In this document: piece after piece, positions 1 to 7,174 of the stretch
Layout: each line of letters starts with the position of its first letter
How positions within the stretch are numbered: position 1 is the first letter of the stretch
IMG/VR virus record: IMGVR_UViG_3300025131_000128
Location: 1-39,474 of that record
DNA length: 39,474 bases
From: a virus
Strand: one strand, 5' to 3'
Made by a program: the position numbers and the translations under genes
The notes under the pieces: generated by a model
Database searches by the model: none
What the model was told of the DNA's origin: nothing
What the model saw: only the letters and a program-made list of their open reading frames with translations

Positions 1-341
1 CCCCCGTTGCCAAGAAAAACATAATCCTCTGGCAAGTCAACTACCTGCTCCCACTCACTATCTTCTTTGCCCTGCAAAAACTCTTCAAACCTGCTCAAAT
101 CTAGATCGGGAATGAACTCGCGCCACTTGCGTTGGTGTAGAAAAGAACCAAAGCGCCTGATAATGCGATACAAGGATCTTCCTGCGTATCCACAATGCCA
201 GCATTGAAACTTGTCTTTTTCGATATTAATTGAAAGTTTGTTTTTGGAATGTTTGCAAGCTGGACAATGAAAAAGGCGTTCGGACCCCGTAACACGGAAG
301 TCCCCTAAGACGCTTCTGAGAATTCGGACTTTAGCTTCCAA
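1..341 (-). CDS. DNA primase, N-terminal zinc-finger part (runs off the left edge)
   Basis: This is an open minus-strand frame that continues past position 1, so only about 113 N-terminal residues are visible. They contain a zinc ribbon of the form C26-x2-C29-x17-C47-x2-C50, with the surrounding residues SKNKLSINI, FQCWHCGYAG and RSLYRIIRRFG. This is the layout of the template-binding zinc finger of phage and bacterial DnaG/gp61-type primases, which make RNA primers for lagging-strand synthesis. An in-frame TAA lies just upstream, and the first usable start is TTG at 341-339. An AGGG Shine-Dalgarno core lies 8 nt before that TTG. The gene therefore begins inside the 3' end of the RuvC-like gene, overlapping it by 37 nt. 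The catalytic TOPRIM domain would lie outside the window. Another zinc-ribbon nucleic-acid protein is possible, but primase fits best. Confidence 0.8.
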   Translation of the reverse strand, partial: MEAKVRILRSVLGDFRVTGSERLFHCPACKHSKNKLSINIEKDKFQCWHCGYAGRSLYRIIRRFGSFLHQRKWREFIPDLDLSRFEEFLQGKEDSEWEQVVDLPEDYVFLGNG

Positions 342-844
342 TCTTTACACCCTGCCTTCGCGAGAATCCAACTATCTGCCCGATCATAGACACCGGGCTT
401 TGGATTTCCATGTTTAGTATATTCTACCTCAAAAGTGGGGTCGTTGTCAAGAACAAATTGCAAAACAACTGGTTTTGCTTTCTGTCCTCGGGGAATTTTT
501 AATCCAACTAGCTTTCTGGCTTGACCAGCAGTGAGATACTGTGGTTCGTAAAAAAACTGTTCCAAACACAACCAACTGATAATACCATTAAATCGCTGAA
601 GGACTGCCATCGTCTTAGCTGAAGAGCCTCCCGAGTTAAAAAACATAAAAGGCTGTTCAATGTAAACTTGACAAATGGCAAACTGGATTCGCAGGTTCAG
701 CAATTCTGATTTTATCTTAGCTGCTTTCTCAAAGATGTTTTTGATTTTGCGTAAATCCCACGCTTCACAAAAAATGACATTACCGTCTTTATCGATAACA
801 GAGGCTCCAGTAATACTTGTAGAAATGTCGAGGGCTAAAATCAT
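305..844 (-). CDS. RuvC-like Holliday junction resolvase (RNase H fold)
   Basis: The protein has 179 residues, close to the usual length of RuvC (about 170). The N-terminus MILALDISTSITGASVID is the first RNase H-fold strand, with catalytic Asp6. Glu63 in VYIEQP and the pair Asp154/Asp157 in DRADSW complete a D-E-D-D metal-binding set in the right order. Such enzymes cut four-way junctions or branched DNA, and in a large phage that means resolving recombination and replication intermediates before packaging. T4 uses the unrelated endonuclease VII for this, so a RuvC-type enzyme would be a functional substitute. The start overlaps the stop of the upstream structural gene by 4 nt (ATGA), and the primase starts within its 3' end. 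It thus links the tail block to DNA metabolism. Exact substrate preference cannot be read from sequence. Confidence 0.82.
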   Translation of the reverse strand: MILALDISTSITGASVIDKDGNVIFCEAWDLRKIKNIFEKAAKIKSELLNLRIQFAICQVYIEQPFMFFNSGGSSAKTMAVLQRFNGIISWLCLEQFFYEPQYLTAGQARKLVGLKIPRGQKAKPVVLQFVLDNDPTFEVEYTKHGNPKPGVYDRADSWILAKAGCKDWKLKSEFSEAS

Positions 845-1953
845 ATGTCCATCGTTATTCTAAAAGTATACCCCACATCTTCGGTTTTTTTAACAGGATT
901 TGCCAGATTGGCAATCCCAAGAAGCTTTTGATTTTTATCGTAAATGCCAATTTTAGATATATATGTAACAGGGTGAAATGGCTCGTCATAATTTTCAAAA
1001 CTGCTCGTAACTATATTGTGAACAATATTTCCGCTATTTTCCACAAATTGAGTGCTGCTCACGATTGCGCCCTGTCTGGAAGATTGTGATAAAAATGTTG
1101 GATTGTTGGAAAAATTAAATTCGTTCTTTCCAGCCTCGGCAAACATAGTAAAAACGGGAATAGTATTTGTTCCTTTAAATTCTAAAACATAAGATGATGC
1201 CGATGGTACAAGGGTGGTGCCACCATAAGAACCCCAATTAAGCCATTCGGGGTTAACAGCGGGACTGTCATTTTCATATGTATCCACATTGTCAGTGTTT
1301 ATTTTATAACTTGCCGTCAATAAGAGAAACCCCTCGTTATAAAGAACGGTGCCCACAACAGAACCGGGTGAAGACCCCGTCGTTTCAATTAAAAGTCCAT
1401 TTTGCCGCGTGTCTGCCGCCTCTCCCATTAAAGAACCAGTAAAATAAAACTTGAGCTTAACAGAACCTCGTTTAATTCCTGCATCAAAAAAGATAGAAGG
1501 AATACTCACTAAAGTAACGTCTGTTGAGCCAGAATAATATGTATCAAAATCGAAATGCTGAGAGAGTTTCTTATAATAATTTAATGTATTTTTAAGCGCC
1601 CTCAACTGAGCGTCGGGGCTAGCCACACTTTGTACCACCTTTCTGCGCTCAATAGAAGAAGTAAGTGGATAAGTACCGTCTATTGTATCTCCGAAAAGAA
1701 GAGCCGAGTAAGCCGATGTGGAAGTAACAGTAAAGCTGTTTTTAGCACCGTCTTTAGTAATGAAAGGATAAATTTCATCGCCGTCGCCTCGATTTACATT
1801 CATTTCGTAAAGCGAAAGGTTTCCTGATTGAACTTGTTCTCCTTGGGAAACCCTATCGTTAATATAAAGGCTTCCACTATAAAGATCGAACTTCTGCCGT
1901 GGATGGGTTTTCAAAAAGTTCGTGAAAACTTGATTTTCCGTGAACTTTTTCAT
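841..1953 (-). CDS. Phage structural protein, paralogue of the neighbouring 386-aa protein
   Basis: 370 residues with no signal peptide or membrane segment; I recognise no named family. It is rich in Ser, Gly, Thr and aromatic residues with recurring YSGS/FTGS turns, as in beta-rich phage exterior proteins. The C-terminal third contains VTYISKIGIYDKNQKLLGI followed by ANPVKKTEDVGYTFRITMD. This matches VSYITTVGLYNETNNLMAV and SEPIKKTPDTELVLRVRLD of the gene just upstream. The middle segment IKRGSVKLKFYFTGS also matches IKKGSFKLDYYTSGS there. The two are therefore tandem paralogues with diverged N-termini. Three nucleotides separate it from the upstream gene and it overlaps the RuvC-like gene by 4 nt. 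It is probably a baseplate, fibre or decoration component; the precise role is unknown. Confidence 0.72.
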   Translation of the reverse strand: MKKFTENQVFTNFLKTHPRQKFDLYSGSLYINDRVSQGEQVQSGNLSLYEMNVNRGDGDEIYPFITKDGAKNSFTVTSTSAYSALLFGDTIDGTYPLTSSIERRKVVQSVASPDAQLRALKNTLNYYKKLSQHFDFDTYYSGSTDVTLVSIPSIFFDAGIKRGSVKLKFYFTGSLMGEAADTRQNGLLIETTGSSPGSVVGTVLYNEGFLLLTASYKINTDNVDTYENDSPAVNPEWLNWGSYGGTTLVPSASSYVLEFKGTNTIPVFTMFAEAGKNEFNFSNNPTFLSQSSRQGAIVSSTQFVENSGNIVHNIVTSSFENYDEPFHPVTYISKIGIYDKNQKLLGIANLANPVKKTEDVGYTFRITMDI

Positions 1954-1956
1954 TTT

Positions 1957-3117
1957 TTAATAATCTAAGCGGACCCTCAATACCAACTCGGTGTCTGGTG
2001 TTTTCTTGATAGGTTCGGATAACTTTGCCACAGCCATCAAATTGTTAGTTTCGTTATACAGACCAACCGTAGTAATATAAGAAACCGGAGTATCTGTATT
2101 ATCTTGTTTCACGCGGATTTTGCTGGAACTTAAATAGGATTTGTTGCTAGAATAGTTAAAATCATTATGATTAACACGACAAAAATGAACTGTGGAATTC
2201 AATTCTGTAGTGTTGTTAAACTGAATATTTTTCACTCTACGCCTGAAATTGTTAGCCCAATCCTCCACGGTCCCAGAAGAGATCAAATCCAATAAACTAC
2301 CAGAAAATAACGAGCCAGAATATATTCCTCGGGCGTTTAGACGCCATTTTTCTCCTATATTGCCAGAAGCAAACACGGCGTTTACATTCTCGGTTGATGA
2401 GCCGGTAATGGGAAGAGCTACAATTCCTGCTTGATAGAAAACAAGTCCTGCAAAGGCGCGACCGTTTGCGCCTGTCTCTGCAAACTGTACATTAAGCGGT
2501 GCCGCTGGTGCGCTTGTAATATCAGAACCATCCTGTTGAGTCACATATAAGATGCCAAATTCGCCTGCCGGGGAATTGATTTTATAATCATTAGCCGCTC
2601 CATAATCTTCAATTCTGATGCAGTTGCTTAACTCATGATATGAACCTGAAGTGTAATAATCCAATTTAAAAGAGCCTTTTTTAATTTCGTCTTTATACAA
2701 AAGTCTTGCAAAATTGATAAATAGAACACGATCATATTTGTTGCCGCCGCTTAAATCCCCATCCTCATCAAACTTTCTTAAAGTGGAATTTCCATCGAAA
2801 CCGGCTAATACTTGCGCCATAGAGTTATAAATATTGCGGCGCTTCTTTGCATTAGCCGTCGAACCAGAATAGGTGCCCGTATAGTCATTCGAGAAGCCAA
2901 CCGTAATATCAAAAATATGATTTGCCGAAGAACTTAAATAAGGATAATCGTAAACAGACTCAAACATACCATGAGTATAAGTTCGCACATTTGTATCACT
3001 AGGAAAAGTTCCATACGTTCCCGACATAAGAGTGCCCGTCATGGGCACCGATTCATGAAGAAGAGTTCGGGTGGTTGTCTTGTCGTTTGGTTGAAGTTTT
3101 TTGAAAGTTGTAGCCAT
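1957..3117 (-). CDS. Phage structural protein, paralogue of the 370-aa protein downstream
   Basis: 386 residues, beta-rich in composition, with repeated TYSGS, TSGS and FSGS turns. It shares the central IKKGSxKLxxY-type segment and the whole C-terminal block (GLYNETNNLMAVAKLSEP then a KKTPD segment) with the gene at 841-1953. I do not recognise it as a characterised family. The start codon is preceded by AAGGA at suitable spacing. It lies between the 333-aa motif protein and its own paralogue in a run of late structural genes, so a virion location is likely. Two adjacent similar genes suggest duplication followed by specialisation, for example two related subunits or two copies in one hetero-oligomer. 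No catalytic residues are apparent. Confidence 0.72.
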   Translation of the reverse strand: MATTFKKLQPNDKTTTRTLLHESVPMTGTLMSGTYGTFPSDTNVRTYTHGMFESVYDYPYLSSSANHIFDITVGFSNDYTGTYSGSTANAKKRRNIYNSMAQVLAGFDGNSTLRKFDEDGDLSGGNKYDRVLFINFARLLYKDEIKKGSFKLDYYTSGSYHELSNCIRIEDYGAANDYKINSPAGEFGILYVTQQDGSDITSAPAAPLNVQFAETGANGRAFAGLVFYQAGIVALPITGSSTENVNAVFASGNIGEKWRLNARGIYSGSLFSGSLLDLISSGTVEDWANNFRRRVKNIQFNNTTELNSTVHFCRVNHNDFNYSSNKSYLSSSKIRVKQDNTDTPVSYITTVGLYNETNNLMAVAKLSEPIKKTPDTELVLRVRLDY

Positions 3118-3132
3118 TATTTAATCCTTTTA

Positions 3133-4134
3133 TTAGTCCATGGTTATGATTTTTACAATTCGCACAGGAATGTCTATCCTATATCCGGTTGTCTGCCCCG
3201 TTATCGACACGTTGAGATCAATTGAATATACCGACCCATAATCACCGCCAGCAGTGACGCCTGCGGTAGCGGCTGTATCAGCAGTGTTGCCAAACGTCGT
3301 AAAATAATAATTAGAATACCTTAAATTCTCGGTTGCAATGAGACTAAATGACAATTGTAGTATTTGATATGGTCCCGCAATCACTGACGGGCTTACGTTG
3401 GGCGAGAGATTTTTAGCGTTAGTAGGTCCATCTTGCTTCGTAAAGAAACCAAGATTTTGAGTAGTAATCGCATAAGTTGCAATACTATCATCATCTATAA
3501 ACGCAGGCGACGCCGCATTGCCCTCAATATCACACAGTTTTACAAGGCGATCATCAACTTCAATTAAATATTTGTCTTCTGTCTGTTCAGATGAAAGTGC
3601 TGTGGAAAAAGGAATGTCTGTGGTGTCTAAGCCCTGCGCGACGGCAATGTAATTTCTTCCCGTGCCAGGAGCCGCTGTGGCATTAAAATTTCCGACTGCA
3701 AACTGTTTGTCGTTACCTTGAGCGGAATAACCATATATGCTATTTTCTTTACCGCTGCCGATGGCTGTGGGGTTGATAAGACCTATAAAATTTCCCAACG
3801 TACCCGTATTATAACCTTGGTTGGAAGGTTTGGTATTGAGCTTCAGTACCGGCAAATATAACAAATTTGTCGAAGAATAGGTCACCAATTTAGACTTTAA
3901 TGAAGACGCATTATTAGTGAATGCTTCTAAAATGGGGGTTTGCAAAATGTTGAGGTCATAATATGCGCTGCCAGACGAATTAGCTGAATCCCACTCACTA
4001 TAATCAATTTCGTCATCCCCTAGTGCATATTTTTCAATTCGAAAGGTGCCGTTGCTTAAAGACAATCGCCTTCTGCCCTCGTCTGTTAACACTGCATCAA
4101 GAATGATGTCGCCTGAATTATTAAGAAATGCCAT
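3133..4134 (-). CDS. Phage structural protein with the LTxEGR N-terminal motif
   Basis: 333 residues. The N-terminus (MAFLNNSGDIILDAVLTDEG, then RRRLS, NGTF and GDDEIDY) shares a pattern with the 303-aa protein at 10743-11654: M-x-F-x-N, D-x-I, LTxEGR, LS, GTF and DD-x-I. The rest is a Ser/Thr/Asn-rich, beta-type chain with no membrane segment, and is not similar to the 303-aa protein by eye. The N-terminal motif is probably a docking module that attaches different bodies to a common tail partner; that is inference. An AGGAG lies 7 nt upstream of the ATG. The gene follows the longest intergenic gap inside the structural run (97 nt), so separate transcription or processing there is possible. 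No enzymatic function is visible. Confidence 0.7.
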   Translation of the reverse strand: MAFLNNSGDIILDAVLTDEGRRRLSLSNGTFRIEKYALGDDEIDYSEWDSANSSGSAYYDLNILQTPILEAFTNNASSLKSKLVTYSSTNLLYLPVLKLNTKPSNQGYNTGTLGNFIGLINPTAIGSGKENSIYGYSAQGNDKQFAVGNFNATAAPGTGRNYIAVAQGLDTTDIPFSTALSSEQTEDKYLIEVDDRLVKLCDIEGNAASPAFIDDDSIATYAITTQNLGFFTKQDGPTNAKNLSPNVSPSVIAGPYQILQLSFSLIATENLRYSNYYFTTFGNTADTAATAGVTAGGDYGSVYSIDLNVSITGQTTGYRIDIPVRIVKIITMD

Positions 4135-4159
4135 TATTAAACTCCTATACCTTTTAAAT

Positions 4160-4180
4160 AGATTTTAAAAAATAAAATCT
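4160..4180. other. AT-only-stem perfect inverted repeat in the 97-nt gap
   Basis: An 8-bp perfect inverted repeat (AGATTTTA / TAAAATCT) with a 5-nt loop sits in the gap 4135-4231. The stem is almost entirely A/T and is not followed by a clean T-run on the minus strand, so it is a weak candidate terminator. An RNA-processing site or protein-binding palindrome are alternatives. The rest of the gap holds the AGGAG ribosome-binding site of the 333-aa gene and the short out-of-frame acidic extension noted for the 980-aa gene. Confidence 0.3.
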
Positions 4181-4231
4181 CCATTTTTTAACACTACTAC
4201 TCGTTATTCCGGTTCATCTTCTGCTTCTCCC

Positions 4232-7174
4232 TTAGTCTTCAAATGACGTGCTTGCAACTTCCAATTCAACCAACGTTGGATCATCAGGCAACTCGTCAAC
4301 CGACTTAATTTGGTTAATTGTAGTTGTAAAGGAAATATTAAGATCCACTTTCTTATTAGTCTTTAACGAAGTAATTCTCACTTTAAACTTTTTCCCGCCG
4401 CCGAGAGGATAAAAAAGCGGCTGTGTATCATTGCCTGTCGGGGTTCCGACTATAAACTCATCAAGTGCGCCAACGCCGAACACCGCGCCCTTTCGAATTT
4501 CTACTGCCATTTGGTCCTCGGCTGGTGCAATAGAAAGGATTTTCTTAAATTTCGGTGACGTGGTGACCAACTTGTTGACTTCTCGCGCCTCCATGTCATA
4601 AAAATCGATGATAGGATTTATAAATCCATCATCATTGTCCAGCCGAACGTGATAAATGGGACTTGGATTGGAAACATTACCAGTATAGTCCACCGCCCTT
4701 ATCATGTAATAATAATCGCGATTTGGAATAAGGTCATCAATAAAAGATTCGCCTATATGATCATACTGTAAGAGTAATTCTGGGTCTAATTTTTGTAGAG
4801 GATTTGCAAACCGCAAAATTCGCATCAATCGCGAGTCGGCAAAATCATCAAATTTGCGAGGAGCTTTATCTAATCTAAAGAGTTGGTAATATTTTACATC
4901 ATCCTGTTCAGATTTAAAATATAACTGTTCTTTAGAAAAATAATAATGTTGTCTGCCATAATTTTGTGACTTAAGGAAAGTTTTTTTGTCGTCGGTTAAG
5001 ATTGGAATATAATCTGCTGCAAATTGATCGAGGTCGGTATTAAACCAAAGATCAACTTTATTATCCACACCCTTAAAGGGATAAATAGTAAGTTCTGGTG
5101 CAACAGGTGCCGAATCGTAAATAACCACGTCGTTTTTAGAAAAATAAGGAACTTCAAGAAGAACCAACTCTGGCTCTGCCTTTACGTTAAATTCAAGATC
5201 TCCATATTTATTGGCACCGTATGGCGGTATTAACATCTCTTGTTTTTTAAGATCCTCAAGATCATTAATGTACGAACCCATAAGATCGCCTTTTTTGAAC
5301 AAAATAGTGATGTTGCCATCAGAATCCTTAAGGGCTTCTTTCGGGTCTACGGTGGTAAGCGGTGAGCCATTCTTCTGATATCCTTTTAGATAAATGTTAA
5401 TTCCATAATATAAAGGCACGCCGTCTTGACCATACTCGGGAGTAAAGTCTCCAATGTTTCTACCACTGATCGTCTGGTATTGATATTTAATTCCTACAAC
5501 CGCCTTAAGTGTAAACACCTCATATGTATAATCTTCCCCAGCATCAAAAGCAACACGGTTATCAAAAATTTTAATAATGTCTAATTCGGGAAAATTAGGC
5601 ACATACCAATTTTGAACAAACTTTGTTCGGCTGTCGGTTTTCTGAATTCGATAACAGATCGTCTCTTGATAACGAGGATTTTTAAATAAATCCTGATTGT
5701 CTTCTAATTGACCCGCCAATATTGGCTTAATTTTATTGGCAAACAAATTAAAGGAAAGTTTTTTCACAATATTGGCACATGAAGAAGCGTTAAACCCCTC
5801 CAAGCTTAAATTAAAAAAATCGGCGTCTTTTAAACCATCACCAATTGTAATAAATGGAGAATCATGAGAAGCGTACTTGCTACCGAACTGACCAAATAAA
5901 GAAATAGGTTCACTTTTAATCCACGGTTTTTTAAACCACTTGTCTGGCTTTTCATTTATCTCGATATACAAAGAAAGTAATTGATTGAAAAAAGGCTGAA
6001 TGGGCTTGGAAGTCAGATATTGCATCATACTATTAATATTAACTGCCGAATCGTTAGAAGAAAATAGTCTCTTCTCGGTAGAAAACTCTAATTCTGTGTA
6101 AAAGGGAACCACATCTTCTTCTCTTCTAAATTCGGTCCCCACGTTGTGCCCAATCGAGGGTCCACCGCCGCCCACCGCGCCACTCCAAAAATCGCCTTTG
6201 CCGACGAACGAGAACTCCGAGAAGGTCTTTGGCATTTCCATAAATGTATCAATAGCTGCCAATCTGCCTTGTGCCATTTGTTGACAACCATTCAAAAAAT
6301 ATTTATAAGAATCCAAATTAAAAAATGCCACACGCTCGTTTCCCTCGGCGATGCCCGTCCTTAACGACGCATTAACTTTTTTGTCCTTATCTTTTTCTAA
6401 TTCCTCTTGAAGATTCCGAGCTAAAATATGATAAAAAGAAAGTGCCTGCCCGTCCCAATTGGGGGAATTTTTATCAAACCGAGAGAATGGGTCAATAGAA
6501 CTATACTTCTTAAAAAAGGAACGAACTTTATACCACTGAGACATATCGGTGATTTGTCCAGCGGCGACCAGAGCTTGTTGTTGTTCCTTCGTCAGCTTGC
6601 CAGATAGTTTGAATGCCTGAGTAAGCGACTGTTCGAAACTCTCTGCATACGTCCCAACGCCCATACTAAATTGTTCCCCCAACAACTTCAGAAGAGAGCG
6701 ATCAGCAGGAAACCCAGACATAAACGCAACATCAAAAAACGTATCTTGTTCCGCAATGGGGGCGGCAAACATATAATTCACTGCCTCTTCAGCCGCCTTC
6801 GTCACCTTGGTCTTTATCATCCCGGTCAGGGGCCATTCATAAGCCGCTTTAAGCGTATGGTAGGCAGGAACTGACTTCATGGGGGGTTTAACATATTTAT
6901 TAAACTGGTCGTATATCGATGGATTTATTGTATAATCGTATACATAAACTCTATAAACCTTGCTGCCATCGTCATCAGGCTGTTCGTCTGCCGGTACTAG
7001 CTTCCAAGAATACCACTCGGTCCCCTGGAACCAAGTATCATATTTCTTTTTTTCCTTTGCTGAAATGGGATAAACAAGCCCCATACTTGTACGAACAACG
7101 TCCAACAAATTGTCTCCCACTAAATAATCAGGAATCACCGTTAATTCCATATCATAAATCATCGGGAACTTCAT
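4232..7174 (-). CDS. Large phage structural protein with an Fn3-like segment
   Basis: 980 residues, function not recognised. The first half is mixed alpha/beta, with a glycine-rich stretch near residue 335 (AVGGGGPSIGH). Residues about 755-845 include the strand pattern YYQLFRLD and then DLIPNRDYYYMIRAVDYTGN, resembling a fibronectin type III-like domain. Such domains are common in phage tail proteins that contact surface sugars or neighbouring subunits. It starts at the TAATG junction with the 1188-aa gene and is presumably co-translated with it. The product is most likely a peripheral baseplate or tail-fibre-network protein. The annotated stop is followed in the +1 frame by an acidic tail ending at 4204, which could mean a frameshifted C-terminus. 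Confidence 0.7.
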   Translation of the reverse strand: MKFPMIYDMELTVIPDYLVGDNLLDVVRTSMGLVYPISAKEKKKYDTWFQGTEWYSWKLVPADEQPDDDGSKVYRVYVYDYTINPSIYDQFNKYVKPPMKSVPAYHTLKAAYEWPLTGMIKTKVTKAAEEAVNYMFAAPIAEQDTFFDVAFMSGFPADRSLLKLLGEQFSMGVGTYAESFEQSLTQAFKLSGKLTKEQQQALVAAGQITDMSQWYKVRSFFKKYSSIDPFSRFDKNSPNWDGQALSFYHILARNLQEELEKDKDKKVNASLRTGIAEGNERVAFFNLDSYKYFLNGCQQMAQGRLAAIDTFMEMPKTFSEFSFVGKGDFWSGAVGGGGPSIGHNVGTEFRREEDVVPFYTELEFSTEKRLFSSNDSAVNINSMMQYLTSKPIQPFFNQLLSLYIEINEKPDKWFKKPWIKSEPISLFGQFGSKYASHDSPFITIGDGLKDADFFNLSLEGFNASSCANIVKKLSFNLFANKIKPILAGQLEDNQDLFKNPRYQETICYRIQKTDSRTKFVQNWYVPNFPELDIIKIFDNRVAFDAGEDYTYEVFTLKAVVGIKYQYQTISGRNIGDFTPEYGQDGVPLYYGINIYLKGYQKNGSPLTTVDPKEALKDSDGNITILFKKGDLMGSYINDLEDLKKQEMLIPPYGANKYGDLEFNVKAEPELVLLEVPYFSKNDVVIYDSAPVAPELTIYPFKGVDNKVDLWFNTDLDQFAADYIPILTDDKKTFLKSQNYGRQHYYFSKEQLYFKSEQDDVKYYQLFRLDKAPRKFDDFADSRLMRILRFANPLQKLDPELLLQYDHIGESFIDDLIPNRDYYYMIRAVDYTGNVSNPSPIYHVRLDNDDGFINPIIDFYDMEAREVNKLVTTSPKFKKILSIAPAEDQMAVEIRKGAVFGVGALDEFIVGTPTGNDTQPLFYPLGGGKKFKVRITSLKTNKKVDLNISFTTTINQIKSVDELPDDPTLVELEVASTSFED

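Noticed and set aside
101-295. 64-aa minus-strand open frame
   Set aside because: It lies within the partial primase in another frame; the primase frame has the zinc-finger motif and continues to the window edge.
4160-4180. Rho-independent terminator after the 980-aa gene
   Set aside because: The stem is nearly all A/T and lacks a following T-run on the coding strand, so it is listed only as an inverted repeat.
6300-6307. TATAAATA on the minus strand, identical to a T4 late promoter
   Set aside because: It falls inside codons for a YKYF segment of the 980-aa gene with no gene start close downstream, so chance is the simpler explanation.
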